Assembly (NCBI RefSeq): GCF_030166655.1
Contig: NZ_CP126446.1
Coordinates: 2,542,001 to 2,606,000, forward strand
Length of the DNA stretch: 64,000 bases
Direction of reading: 5' to 3'
Origin: Pontibacillus chungwhensis
GTDB taxonomy: Bacteria; Bacillota; Bacilli; Bacillales; BH030062
Shown here: positions 16,089-24,744 of the stretch, piece after piece
Position numbering within the stretch: the stretch's first letter is position 1
How the letters are laid out: each line of letters opens with the position of its first letter
Translations under genes and position numbers: made by a program
Notes under the pieces: model-generated
The model's input: the letters and a program-made list of their open reading frames with translations, nothing else
What the model was told of the DNA's origin: nothing
Database searches by the model: none

Positions 16089-16532
16089 TTATGATTCATT
16101 CTTCTGATGAACACTTTGAAGTATCTTCACCATGGATGCTTTGAACTGCTTCAGCTCCTCTTGACCCATATCTAGCTGATCAATCAATTGATATGGAATC
16201 GAGTCAGCGGTTTGTTCAGCCTTCTTCCCTTCTTCTGTTAAGCGCACCACAACACTACGTTCATCGTGCTTTGACCTTTCACGGAATACAAGCCCTGCTG
16301 TTTCCATTCGCTTAAGCATCGGGGTTAGCGTCCCTGAATCTAAGTAAAGGCGGTGCCCCATTTCCTTCACGGTAATGCCATCTTCTTCCCACAATACGAG
16401 AAGTACTAAGTATTGAGGATACGTCACATTTAACTCCTCTAAGAGAGGTTTATACAATTTCGTTACTTCCCGAGCTGTTGCATAGATCGAGAAACAAATT
16501 TGATTTTCTAATTTTAAATGGTCTTCAGCCAT
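16089..16532 (-). CDS. ohrR: OhrR, organic peroxide-sensing MarR repressor
   Basis: A 147-residue MarR-family repressor. LENQICFSIYATARE contains the reactive N-terminal cysteine (C13) that OhrR proteins use to sense organic hydroperoxides. The winged helix is at about 45-105 (DSGTLTPMLKRMETAGLVFRERS and DERSVVVRLT). The start MAEDHL is chosen for its AAGGAG site; a longer frame has none. It is divergent from ohr, with a perfect palindrome between the two genes. Oxidation of C13 should release it from that site and induce ohr. Confidence 0.95.
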   Translation of the reverse strand: MAEDHLKLENQICFSIYATAREVTKLYKPLLEELNVTYPQYLVLLVLWEEDGITVKEMGHRLYLDSGTLTPMLKRMETAGLVFRERSKHDERSVVVRLTEEGKKAEQTADSIPYQLIDQLDMGQEELKQFKASMVKILQSVHQKNES

Positions 16533-16632
16533 GCAGATCTCTCCTTCTACCAATAAGTGTAGCGAATCTCCACCTCTCCTACAACCAAACAAATCGAACG
16601 CTTTTATTTTGACAAATGTTATAAGTTGTTAT

Positions 16633-16658
16633 AAATTAAATTGTGCACAATTTAATTT
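16633..16658. promoter_or_regulatory. 26-base palindrome, OhrR operator
   Basis: A perfect palindrome centred on TTGTGCACAA, with AAATTAAA/TTTAATTT flanks. Position between ohrR and ohr and the AATTGT half-site agree with the known OhrR box of B. subtilis. It lies 32 bases before the ohr start. Confidence 0.85.
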
Positions 16659-16690
16659 CACACAATCAAAATGGAAAGGGAGATGAACTC

Positions 16691-17113
16691 ATGGAAAAAG
16701 CTCTATACACAGCACAGGCAACAGCACAAGGTGGACGTAAAGGAAAGGTAACCTCTAGTGATGGAACGATCGATTTCGAACTATCCATGCCTAAATCACT
16801 TGGCGGACAAGAAAAAGAAGGAACAACGAATCCGGAACAGCTATTTGCAGCTGGATATTCTGCTTGCTTTGATAGTGCTCTTCAACTGGTCGCTTCTAAA
16901 GCCAAAAAATCTATTGAATCTGCAATTACAGCGAATGTGAGCATTGGCAAAGAAGGAGATGGCTTCGGTTTAGCAGTTGAATTAGATGTTGAGATCAAAG
17001 GGGTTTCAAAAGAAGAAGCCGAAGACCTAACACATCAGGCTCACCAGGTGTGCCCTTACTCCCGTGCCACGCGTGACAACATTGAAGTTACGTTAAACAC
17101 GATAGCTAAATAG
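16691..17113 (+). CDS. ohr: organic hydroperoxide resistance protein Ohr
   Basis: A 140-residue thiol peroxidase of the Ohr/OsmC family that reduces organic hydroperoxides. The two catalytic cysteines are visible in AGYSACFDSAL (about C60) and HQVCPYSRATRDN (about C124). The start MEKALYTAQATAQGG is preceded by AAAGGGAGATGA; an upstream ATG in frame would run through the OhrR operator. It is divergent from ohrR and under its probable control. A strong terminator follows. Confidence 0.96.
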   Translation: MEKALYTAQATAQGGRKGKVTSSDGTIDFELSMPKSLGGQEKEGTTNPEQLFAAGYSACFDSALQLVASKAKKSIESAITANVSIGKEGDGFGLAVELDVEIKGVSKEEAEDLTHQAHQVCPYSRATRDNIEVTLNTIAK

Positions 17114-17118
17114 ATAAT

Positions 17119-17154
17119 AGAAAAGAGCTCAGCAGTAATGCTGAGCTCTTTTCT
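17119..17154 (+). terminator. intrinsic terminator after ohr
   Basis: A 15-base perfect stem, AGAAAAGAGCTCAGC with its complement, around a short loop. Confidence 0.85.
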
Positions 17155-17303
17155 ATAAGGAAATCTTGTTCGCTTACAGAACTAAAATTCCGTCTATGGA
17201 GCTAGACTACAAGAATCTCCTCATTCAAGAAGAAGGAAGTCTGATACATTTATAGAAAATATATAAAGACTATTTAATGACGTAAAACATTTAGGAGGAA
17301 ATT

Positions 17304-17699
17304 ATGGGGAGAATCGTACATTTCGAAATACACGTTGACGACATGGACCGCGCAAAACGTTTTTATGGTGAAGTGTTTGGGTGGACATTTGAAGACTGGA
17401 CAGAGTATGCGGGGATGCCTTATTTAGGAGCCGTGACAGGCAGTGAAGATACGCCTGGAATTAATGGGGCCTTAATGAAACGCCAAGGGCCTTCACCTGA
17501 GGCTAACCAGCCTTTAAGTGGGTATGCTTGCACCATGGGAGTGGAAGATTATGATGCAAGTGAGGCAAAAATTCTCGAATTTGGCGGTGAAGTAGCTATG
17601 CCCAAGTACGCTCTTCCTGGTATGGCTTGGCAAGGGTATTACAAAGATACAGAAGGTAATATCTTCGGCATTCATCAGCCTGATGATCAGGCGAAGTAG
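17304..17699 (+). CDS. VOC-family (glyoxalase/bleomycin resistance fold) protein
   Basis: A 131-residue VOC protein with the paired beta-alpha-beta-beta-beta modules. GRIVHFEIHVDDMDRAKRFYGEVFGW (2-27) is the classic opening and GYYKDTEGNIFGIHQPD (about 112-128) the closing metal-site strand. Potential ligands are H6 and E117. It belongs to the group related to CFP-30B/hydroxylase proteins; substrate unknown. TTAGGAGGAAATT precedes the ATG. It is a single gene with terminators on both sides. Confidence 0.9.
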   Translation: MGRIVHFEIHVDDMDRAKRFYGEVFGWTFEDWTEYAGMPYLGAVTGSEDTPGINGALMKRQGPSPEANQPLSGYACTMGVEDYDASEAKILEFGGEVAMPKYALPGMAWQGYYKDTEGNIFGIHQPDDQAK

Positions 17700-17768
17700 G
17701 ATGTTTTTTTATTACAAATGGTGAGCTCCTTTCGTTAGAGATGCCATTTACAATTGAATAGAAAAAGA

Positions 17769-17811
17769 AAAATGAAGACACATAGCCAAGGCAATGTGTC
17801 TTCATTTTTTC
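17769..17811 (+). terminator. intrinsic terminator after VOC gene
   Basis: The AAAATGAAGACACAT and ATGTGTCTTCATTTTT arms enclose a GCCAAGGC mini-palindrome; a T-run follows. It may work in both directions. Confidence 0.8.
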
Positions 17812-17886
17812 TTACTTCATATAGTTTAAGAACACCACTAGGACTTCACTCTTTCATTAAAACTCCCATGATAAAGTCTTTCCTTC

Positions 17887-18741
17887 TTATAATTCAATCC
17901 TCATTCCTTCCTCCGCAATCTTAAACCCTCTTTGATTGACTGTCTTTCTGGCTTCCGACTTGGAATCAAGCGCAGGATTACTGTGGTTTAAATGTGTAAA
18001 GTAAACCATCAGCTTCCCCTGGTCAACTAACGGCTGAAGGCGGTCCATGGTCTCCTTAATAAAAGGGTGTGGGATGGACTTCGGATCACGTCCGAGTCCT
18101 CTCACCTCATCCTCTGAATAAAAGGTTGCATCGAGTAAGCAATAATCCACCTCTTTTGCCACAGAGAGAAGGTCTTCATCCCAATCGTCCCACCGGTCAA
18201 TATCAGGAATGTATAGAAGAGAGCGCTCATTCCCTTTAATAACGAATCCAAATGTCTCAGAGTATTCATTTCGATGAGGTACGAGTAAAGGAAGTATGGA
18301 GTAGCTCTCCTTGGAATAGGTCTTTCCATGCTGAAGCTCTTCAATATAAATGTTTTTCCCCTCTATCAGTGTGCTCCAAGGGAGGTGATGGCGGAGAAAC
18401 TCACCCATCCCGGCACCCGCGTACACGGGCAATTGGCTTGTATTCATCGCTTCTTTCCCTAGAAAAATTAAGCCAGGATAATGTCCAATGTGTGCATGAG
18501 TAAGCCAAATAGACTGAGGGGTAGGATGTAAAGCTGTCTCCATTTTCTCCATCTGTAATTTAATATCTGGAGTGGCATCCACGAGGACCCATTCCTTTGT
18601 CTTCTCATCAATAATCCCCAGGCAAGTGGCAGAACGACGCCGTTCAGAGGATAATTTTGCTTGTTGGCAGTTCGTACAGCAACACCCAGTCTGAGGTACT
18701 CCCCCATCCTGAGCTGTACCAAGTACTTTTACAATTGTCAT
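17887..18741 (-). CDS. PqqB-like metallo-beta-lactamase-fold hydrolase
   Basis: A 284-residue MBL-fold protein of the PqqB-like group. The N-terminal TGCCCTNC (C-x-C-x2-C, about 18-25) is a structural zinc site typical of PqqB relatives. The metal motif reads T-H-A-H-I-G-H near residue 82, so the usual Asp of HxHxDH is Gly. YFTHLNHSNP and a late LLDATF segment supply other putative ligands. No other pqq gene is present, so PQQ synthesis is unlikely. It starts 16 bases after the nhaC stop with its own GAGAGG site, implying co-transcription with an Na+/H+ antiporter; a link between them is unexplained. Confidence 0.8.
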   Translation of the reverse strand: MTIVKVLGTAQDGGVPQTGCCCTNCQQAKLSSERRRSATCLGIIDEKTKEWVLVDATPDIKLQMEKMETALHPTPQSIWLTHAHIGHYPGLIFLGKEAMNTSQLPVYAGAGMGEFLRHHLPWSTLIEGKNIYIEELQHGKTYSKESYSILPLLVPHRNEYSETFGFVIKGNERSLLYIPDIDRWDDWDEDLLSVAKEVDYCLLDATFYSEDEVRGLGRDPKSIPHPFIKETMDRLQPLVDQGKLMVYFTHLNHSNPALDSKSEARKTVNQRGFKIAEEGMRIEL

Positions 18742-18757
18742 GATGAAACGACCTCTC

Positions 18758-20176
18758 TTATACCGTTTTAGGATAGGCCAACTCTTCGTGTTCAGCAGGC
18801 ACATCAGGTTCTTCTTTTGTAATTGTAAAACCTGTGTAGCCATAAATGACGTTAATCAGCAGAACAAAGTAGGCAAAGAAAATGAATGGAATAAACGAAT
18901 AAGGACTGATATCCATTAAACCACTTGCAAATACAGCTGGTACACCCCACGGGATAAGGGTTACCCCTACAGTCCCTGCAGCTTCTACGTTACGAGATAA
19001 ATTGGTTGCTGAGATCCCTCTTTCCCGGTATACACCAAGAAATGCTTTCGATGGAAGAATGATCGCTAAATACATCGCTCCACTAACGAAACTTACAAAG
19101 AAAGTGGATAGTAGAGTGGTTGAAATTAAAGAACCTGTACTCTGAACCTTCTCGATCAATCGATGAATTAAAACATCGAACACGTGAATTCCCTCCATAA
19201 TCCCACCAAGCGATGTGGCAAAGACAACAAGGGCTACTGTAGAAAGCATCGAATCGATTCCTCCCTTAGAAAGAAGGCTATCAAGCGTTTCATTACCAGT
19301 TTCAGATGCAAACCCACTCGTCATGGATTGCATAACCTCTGAAACCGTGTTGCCTTGTACGATCATCGCAACAAGTCCACCCAGTGCACTTACCATAACG
19401 AGTGCAGGGATGGCTGGTATTCGACGGATCATTAAGACAATCGTGACAACGGGTAGGAGTAAAAGCAATGGATGGATGACAAATACGTTGTCCAGTCCAT
19501 TTAGAATGGTCTCAATTTGAGTTGTATTAAACTCTCCGGCAGTCGTGTTTAATCCCAGGATCCAAAAAGCAATGACTGTCAGAATAAAAGCAGGAATCGT
19601 ATCCCACATCATGTGCTTAACATGGTCAAACAAATTAACATCGACCATAGCCGGGGCGATATTCGTTGTATCAGAAAGCGGAGAAAGCTTGTCTCCAAAG
19701 AAAGCTCCTGAAATAATAGCGCCTGCAATATGAGCAGGTGTAAACCCTAAGCTTGTTCCAATCGCCATAAAAGCCAAGCCGATGGTGGCAATAGAGGTAA
19801 AGGAACTGCCAAGTGTAATTGCCACAATTCCAGATGTAATAACAACCGTTGGTAAGAAAAAGTTAGGTTGGATCAGTTCAAGACCATAGTAAATTAACGT
19901 TGGAATGGTCCCACTAAGAATCCATGTACCCACAATGGTCCCTATAATAAGTAATATAAAAATAGCGGGTAATGCTTTTGAAACGCCGCTTGTTAAGAAC
20001 TGCTGCAGTTCATTCCAGCTATATCCAAGACGTTTCCCTACAAGGGCGGAAGTCACGATACCGATGACAAAGGGTATGTACATCCCTACCTTCCAGAAGA
20101 ATATCGAACAAGCAGCTGCTCCTATTAGAGCAATCAGTGGTAGTAGCGCTTGCCATATGCGGGGTTCTCGTCTCAT
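18758..20176 (-). CDS. nhaC: NhaC-family Na+/H+ antiporter
   Basis: A 472-residue membrane protein with about 11-13 helices and a sequence typical of NhaC: GSSFTSIATIGLAFMAIG (about 120-137), HIAGAIISGAFFGDKLSPLSDTTNIAPA (about 146-173) and SGAMYLAIILPSKAF. It exchanges intracellular sodium for protons and helps pH and salt homeostasis. It is followed 16 bases later by the PqqB-like gene. A 34-base inverted repeat lies about 120 bases upstream of the start. Confidence 0.93.
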   Translation of the reverse strand: MRREPRIWQALLPLIALIGAAACSIFFWKVGMYIPFVIGIVTSALVGKRLGYSWNELQQFLTSGVSKALPAIFILLIIGTIVGTWILSGTIPTLIYYGLELIQPNFFLPTVVITSGIVAITLGSSFTSIATIGLAFMAIGTSLGFTPAHIAGAIISGAFFGDKLSPLSDTTNIAPAMVDVNLFDHVKHMMWDTIPAFILTVIAFWILGLNTTAGEFNTTQIETILNGLDNVFVIHPLLLLLPVVTIVLMIRRIPAIPALVMVSALGGLVAMIVQGNTVSEVMQSMTSGFASETGNETLDSLLSKGGIDSMLSTVALVVFATSLGGIMEGIHVFDVLIHRLIEKVQSTGSLISTTLLSTFFVSFVSGAMYLAIILPSKAFLGVYRERGISATNLSRNVEAAGTVGVTLIPWGVPAVFASGLMDISPYSFIPFIFFAYFVLLINVIYGYTGFTITKEEPDVPAEHEELAYPKTV

Positions 20177-20299
20177 AATCTCTCATCCTCTCAAAGCTTA
20201 GCATAACACTTTAGCACTTTTATGCTTTTATGCTTTTAATCAGTAAAGTATTGTAGCTATATTCTAAAGGGGACATGCGGAATTTGTCAATGGAAAGAA

Positions 20300-20333
20300 G
20301 TGAGCATGTGGCTTATATAAGCGACATGCTCAC
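20300..20333. repeat. 34-base near-perfect palindrome upstream of nhaC
   Basis: GTGAGCATGT and ACATGCTCAC arms enclose GCTTATATAAGC, itself a palindrome, with one G-G mismatch pair. There is no T-run on either side, so it is more likely an operator or a repeat than a terminator. Confidence 0.6.
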
Positions 20334-20345
20334 GCCAACATTCAA

Positions 20346-20380
20346 TAAAAAAAGCAGACACCCCTAAAAGGATATCTGCT
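20346..20380 (-). terminator. intrinsic terminator after topB
   Basis: On the minus strand AGCAGATATCC pairs imperfectly with GGGTGTCTGCT and is followed by seven T residues. Confidence 0.75.
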
Positions 20381-20407
20381 CTATGACCTACTTAAAAAAG
20401 TTCACAT

Positions 20408-22549
20408 TTAAGCTTTCTTCTCAAAATCAAACTTAATCTTATATTCCTGATCCAACTTAAGGGCCGTGCTAAACGGCTTCTTCCCCTTAAATCCTTTCAG
20501 CACTTTCGTCTGCTTTTTCTCGCAGAGCGTTTTAATCATATTCTGAGTTAACGTCTTCCCTGCAAGTTTTTTCGGGAAGGATACTTTACACCCTTCCTTA
20601 TAAGCAGAACAGCCATAAAATTTATAGCGGTCCACGATCGACCCTGTTGGACAGGCTGGGCATTTGGCAATCGGGGTGTTGTATTTCTTCTTATTGCTCT
20701 CTCCCGTATCACGAACTTGAACTTTCTCAATGGATGCAGGGGTTTCTTCAATAAGTTTGTAAATGAACTGATTCGTTTGTTTAATAAAGGTTTGTTTAGA
20801 TCCTTGTCCATTTCCAATCTTCTTCAGATAGGATTCCCATTTAGCGGTCATCGCAGGACTCGATAGAAGGGTTCCTTCAATCGCTTCACATAAGGTGATC
20901 CCCTTCTCCGTCACATAAACCACGTTTTTCTTTACTTCGATATACTTCTGAGCTTTGATCGTTTCAATGATACCAGAGCGAGTTGCTTCTGTGCCGAGTC
21001 CTTCGACTTCTTTTAGGATCTCGACATCTTCTTCGTTATCAATAAGCTTCCCGCACGTTTTCATCATATTAATCAATTGACCTTCTGTGTATGGCTTTGG
21101 CGGCTGCGTCATACTTTCCTTGATATGAACGCGGGCCCCTACTTCTTCCCCGTTTTTCACTTCAGGTAATAGTGCATCTTTCTCCTGCTTGGACTTAGTA
21201 GGCTGCGGGAAGAGTTCCTTCCAGCCACGCTTCACTTCCGTACGGCCTGTTGATTTGAATGCTAGACCTTTTACATCCGTCATAATGGTCGTTTCTTCAT
21301 ACACATAATCTTCATGGAACATGGCGAGCGTGTTCAACATGATTTCACTATAAATGTTTTTCTCTTCCCGGCTTAGTCCGTTGATCTTGTTTTGAGTCGG
21401 TACGGTTTTGGTCGGGATGATGGCATAGTGTTCTTGGACTTTGCTGCTATCGACGTAACGTTTACTTGGTCTTGTTGAGCCAGGGGTAAACGATACGTTC
21501 ATTGCTTCCTGATAGCGACCTAAGTTCTTCACCAAGTATGAGAATTCGCTATCTGTAATGTAATTACAATCTGTACGCGGATAGGTCACGAGACGCTTCT
21601 CGTACAGCTTTTGCATCGTCTTCAGCACCTGGGACGGGCTGTACTTCCACCGCTTATTGGCCACACTTTGTAACGTCGACAAAGAGTGAAGCTTTGGTGA
21701 CTTCTGGTGCTTCGTCTTTTTATCCACGCTTTGAACGGTCCCTTGAATGTCTTCCTTCTCTTTCAATTCGTGCTGGTCCATAAGAGCCTGAACTTTCGCT
21801 TTGTCTTTCTCTTTAATCTTGGCTAAGCCTTTATAGCTCCCTTTTTCAGCTTTAAAAAGCCCTTCAATTTGATAGAAAGGTTCAGAAACAAAGTTCTCAA
21901 TCTCTTTTTGCCTTTGATAGATTAAATACACGGTTGGAGACTGAACTCGTCCAATCGATAGATAGCCTGAAAATCCTTTCTTTTGAAGCAGAACTGTAAA
22001 CAATCGGCTGGCATTGATTCCAACCATCCAGTCGCTAATCTGACGAGCTTTTGCTTCATCAAAGAGGAGCAAATCCTTCTCATTCGTTTGAAGCTGGTTA
22101 AAGCCTTTTCGGACCTCATCTTTCTCTAGAGAATTAATCCATAGCCGCTTAACGGGTTTCCCCTTCACGCCAGTCAGGCGCAGGATGCTATAAAAGATAT
22201 TAGAGCCTTCACGGTCGACGTCAGCTCCATTTATAATGACGTCCGCTTTCTGGAACAGTTGCTTAACAGCCTTAAATTGCTCCCATTTGCCGCTTGCAAC
22301 TTTCTCGTAAAATTGGTCTGGCACGATCGGTAGCTGATCAAGCTTCCATTTCTTCCATTCTGGTTTGTAATCATGGGGTTCTTTTAATTCAACCAGGTGA
22401 CCAATGCCCCATGTAATCGTAGCTCCTTCCGGGAAGGTGCTATCTGGTTTTAGTTCAATGTATGTTTTGGTTTTTTCTTTAATTTGAAATGCGTCAGCGT
22501 AGGCTTTCGCTTGTGACGGCTTCTCGGCTAAGATGACCACTCGCGTCAT
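20408..22549 (-). CDS. topB: DNA topoisomerase III
   Basis: A 713-residue type IA topoisomerase that relaxes negative supercoils and decatenates DNA through a 5'-phosphotyrosine. The Toprim domain has AEKPSQA (8-14) and the acidic triad GADVDREG (D110, D112). The catalytic tyrosine is Y323 in VTYPRTD. A single C-terminal zinc-finger-like motif (CPACPTGSI...GC...C) at about 636-665 and a TopB-type tail follow. Length matches B. subtilis TopB. The start MTRVV has AAGGAGTGG upstream. It appears to be a single transcription unit. Confidence 0.96.
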   Translation of the reverse strand: MTRVVILAEKPSQAKAYADAFQIKEKTKTYIELKPDSTFPEGATITWGIGHLVELKEPHDYKPEWKKWKLDQLPIVPDQFYEKVASGKWEQFKAVKQLFQKADVIINGADVDREGSNIFYSILRLTGVKGKPVKRLWINSLEKDEVRKGFNQLQTNEKDLLLFDEAKARQISDWMVGINASRLFTVLLQKKGFSGYLSIGRVQSPTVYLIYQRQKEIENFVSEPFYQIEGLFKAEKGSYKGLAKIKEKDKAKVQALMDQHELKEKEDIQGTVQSVDKKTKHQKSPKLHSLSTLQSVANKRWKYSPSQVLKTMQKLYEKRLVTYPRTDCNYITDSEFSYLVKNLGRYQEAMNVSFTPGSTRPSKRYVDSSKVQEHYAIIPTKTVPTQNKINGLSREEKNIYSEIMLNTLAMFHEDYVYEETTIMTDVKGLAFKSTGRTEVKRGWKELFPQPTKSKQEKDALLPEVKNGEEVGARVHIKESMTQPPKPYTEGQLINMMKTCGKLIDNEEDVEILKEVEGLGTEATRSGIIETIKAQKYIEVKKNVVYVTEKGITLCEAIEGTLLSSPAMTAKWESYLKKIGNGQGSKQTFIKQTNQFIYKLIEETPASIEKVQVRDTGESNKKKYNTPIAKCPACPTGSIVDRYKFYGCSAYKEGCKVSFPKKLAGKTLTQNMIKTLCEKKQTKVLKGFKGKKPFSTALKLDQEYKIKFDFEKKA

Positions 22550-22641
22550 GGTCTCCACTCCTTTCAACGAAACACAACTGTACTATGAGATGATAGAGAA
22601 GGCAAGGGGAAGGAAATAAAGATGAGGGGGAAAGAGAAGAG

Positions 22642-22665
22642 GGAAGCAGCCATCAGACTGCTTCC
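22642..22665 (-). terminator. hairpin at the end of the 42-residue micro-ORF
   Basis: GGAAGCAG and CTGCTTCC form an 8-base stem whose loop contains the TGA stop of the micro-ORF. No T-run follows, so termination is uncertain. Confidence 0.4.
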
Positions 22666-22781
22666 ACGATCCAATTTACCATTTTCCCGAGTAGTTTGGG
22701 GGCATACAAGAGCACCTCAATGAACACATCGAGATACATAAGGAAAGAATCCTTATGCGCTTTTCTTTTGGTACGGCTCAA
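22653..22781 (-). CDS. 42-residue micro-protein, function unknown
   Basis: A short frame starting with TTG at 22781, preceded by an excellent GGAGGAGGTGA. It encodes a basic N-terminus (SRTKRKAHKD), then an amphipathic or hydrophobic stretch (MYLDVFIEVLLYAPKLLGKMV, interrupted by charged residues), ending NWIVEAV. The stop falls in the loop of a hairpin. It lies between the LprI-like lipoprotein gene and topB in the same orientation. The basic head and hydrophobic tail suggest membrane association. No family is recognised. The ribosome site and compact fit support it; conservation is untested. Confidence 0.5.
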   Translation of the reverse strand: MSRTKRKAHKDSFLMYLDVFIEVLLYAPKLLGKMVNWIVEAV

Positions 22782-22853
22782 CGAATCGTCACCTCCTCCA
22801 TTTAGTTTACCACAATCAGGAATTTACGTTCACTCAAAACCATGCGGCAATTT

Positions 22854-23420
22854 CTACATATAATGGGCCACCAGTTCAAAGCATCTTTCCCTTGTTAAAC
22901 TGGCTTCTGTAGCTACATATTCTAATCGCTCTGTAGAACCCCCTTCATATTTCAGGGAAGCTTCTTTTGCAGCTTCGTCTCGGTAACGAATCCATTTACG
23001 CTGTTTTTCTCTTAATTGGTCCATCTCCTCTTGAGAAAGTTGCTCCTCTAGTACTCCATAAATTTCATTCAACTTCTTATCCCACTTTTCATATCTCGCT
23101 TGTTCTTGCTTCTCCATCTCGACCATGGTTGTTTTAGCTTCCGCCATATGGTCTGCGTCGTTCATTTTGTTTAATTCAGTGAGATATTTGGTCTTCATAC
23201 TTTCTAGTTCTTCATCTTCTTCTGTTTCTTCATCACTTGTTCCGTTGGAGTCTGTCGAAGTGGTATTGTCGCTTGTTTCTAATCCATCTTCCTCATTCTG
23301 AGTTTGAATAGTCGTGTCATTTGAAGGCTCGTCCTGAGATTGAGCTCCAGAATCATTACTACAGGCAGCTAGTACTAGAATCATTAGCGCAAGGATTGTA
23401 CTCGTTTGATGTTTCCTCAT
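22854..23420 (-). CDS. LprI/DUF1311-type lipoprotein
   Basis: A 188-residue secreted lipoprotein. The signal peptide ends in the lipobox LVLAAC (C20). An acidic, Ser/Thr-rich linker (about 22-75) precedes the C-terminal DUF1311 domain, including YEKWDKKLNEIYGVLEEQLSQEE and LREKQRKWIRYRDEAAKEAS. Mycobacterial LprI is a lysozyme inhibitor of this family; other members are uncharacterised. It begins five bases after the S41 peptidase stop, so the two form an operon. The length of the acidic linker suits a moderately halophilic host. Confidence 0.85.
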   Translation of the reverse strand: MRKHQTSTILALMILVLAACSNDSGAQSQDEPSNDTTIQTQNEEDGLETSDNTTSTDSNGTSDEETEEDEELESMKTKYLTELNKMNDADHMAEAKTTMVEMEKQEQARYEKWDKKLNEIYGVLEEQLSQEEMDQLREKQRKWIRYRDEAAKEASLKYEGGSTERLEYVATEASLTRERCFELVAHYM

Positions 23421-23425
23421 TGCCC

Positions 23426-24700
23426 TTACCTTCTTTCGTTTTCCTTCATGCTCTTAAAATAGCTCAACGCTTCTTCAACATCAACATCTCGTTCCAAATG
23501 AGCAGGCGACCAAGGAATATGAATATCAGGCTCAATGCCTACCCCGTTCATCCCTATTCCCTGGTCCACCCTAGAAAGCTTCGTCGTCGGGATCGAGAGG
23601 TGGAATTGGTCTCCCCATGACGCTGTAATCAAGTTCGCATAGTCATTCACACCAAGGGTACTTCTCCCCATCGTAGTGATGATTTCGGAATGTTTCGCCA
23701 CATCAACAATAGATTCGGCTGAACTGATCGTTGAGATATCGGTTAACAGAACAATCTGCTTCGGATTTACGAACCCTTCTATCACAAACGTTTCTTCAAG
23801 AGCCGATAAATCAAACCGAACAAACCCTTCCCCTTTATGCTTCTTCCATTCGCTTTCTACCAATGATAAGACTTCAAGCCACTGAGGGTCATCAGTTTGT
23901 TGACGGAAATCTTTATACTCCTTAAAAACCCGCTCTGCATTCTCATGGGTACAGTTATACCACATGTAGTCACCCTCTTCTGGGGTAATTGCTGTTCTTC
24001 CTTCAGGGAATAAGTAAGGCGCAAGTCTGTAAAAGGCTGAGTCACTACCTCCCCCGTTATTCCTGAGATCTAAGATTAAGTTCGGGTAGGTGTTTAAGAG
24101 AGATTCATTTTCTTGAATCAGATCATTGATGGGTTCTGGAGTGATAAAGTCCGTCAGCTTCATCAAAAGAGTCTCTTCATTGAGTACCTCTAAGGAATGC
24201 GTGGGCTGATAAGGTCTTTTCTTATGACGCTTCATCTCGATACTATAAATCGCTCCCTGCTTGTCTTCTACTTCAATCGTTCGGTATTTCTCTAACAGGC
24301 GTTTCCATCGTTCCCGTTCTGCTCCTTTCTCACGAAGTTCAAGTGAATGAGATTGAACGAGCTCTGGTATTGGAATACGGTTAACGGAGATGATGGCTTG
24401 GCCTACTTGTAAACGGTCATCCTCTTTAACTTCCGTTACGTATAAGCGGTCTTCATACCTTCTGACACGGAAGCCACGATCCCAGGCGCTTTCTCCTTCT
24501 GCAGTAAAGTAGAAATGATGGTCGTTAAAGGCTAGTAAGTAGTCTTGGACTAATTCTCCGAACTCTTCTTTGCTCAAGTTTGATTTCTGCAAGACTTTTC
24601 GGAATGGCTCTGGGTCATCAAAGCCTTGTTTGTCTTTCCATCCTGCATAGTCACGATGGGCGATATCGACGATTTCATTGAAAATATGTAAAAACTCCAT
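23426..24700 (-). CDS. S41-family peptidase-like protein
   Basis: A 424-residue protein of the S41 (C-terminal processing peptidase/tricorn core) family. A region resembling a PDZ-like substrate domain lies at about 70-110. The core contains LILDLRNNGGGSDSAFYRL (about 211-229) and the nucleophile segment LLTDISTISSAESIVDVAKH (about 323-342, with Ser in SSAES). GRSTLGVNDYANL follows. No signal peptide is visible, so it should be cytoplasmic or non-classical. Substrate unknown. GGAGG precedes the ATG, and the LprI-like lipoprotein gene follows closely. Confidence 0.87.
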   Translation of the reverse strand: MEFLHIFNEIVDIAHRDYAGWKDKQGFDDPEPFRKVLQKSNLSKEEFGELVQDYLLAFNDHHFYFTAEGESAWDRGFRVRRYEDRLYVTEVKEDDRLQVGQAIISVNRIPIPELVQSHSLELREKGAERERWKRLLEKYRTIEVEDKQGAIYSIEMKRHKKRPYQPTHSLEVLNEETLLMKLTDFITPEPINDLIQENESLLNTYPNLILDLRNNGGGSDSAFYRLAPYLFPEGRTAITPEEGDYMWYNCTHENAERVFKEYKDFRQQTDDPQWLEVLSLVESEWKKHKGEGFVRFDLSALEETFVIEGFVNPKQIVLLTDISTISSAESIVDVAKHSEIITTMGRSTLGVNDYANLITASWGDQFHLSIPTTKLSRVDQGIGMNGVGIEPDIHIPWSPAHLERDVDVEEALSYFKSMKENERR

Positions 24701-24744
24701 TCCATACCTCCGTTTTACATAGTTTATAAGGGAATCACATCTCT

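Noticed and set aside
17194-17255. 19-codon frame between ohr and the VOC gene
   Set aside because: No ribosome site and no protein-like features.
17887-18741. PQQ biosynthesis
   Set aside because: Only a PqqB-like protein is present. No pqqA, C, D or E is seen, and the metal motif differs.
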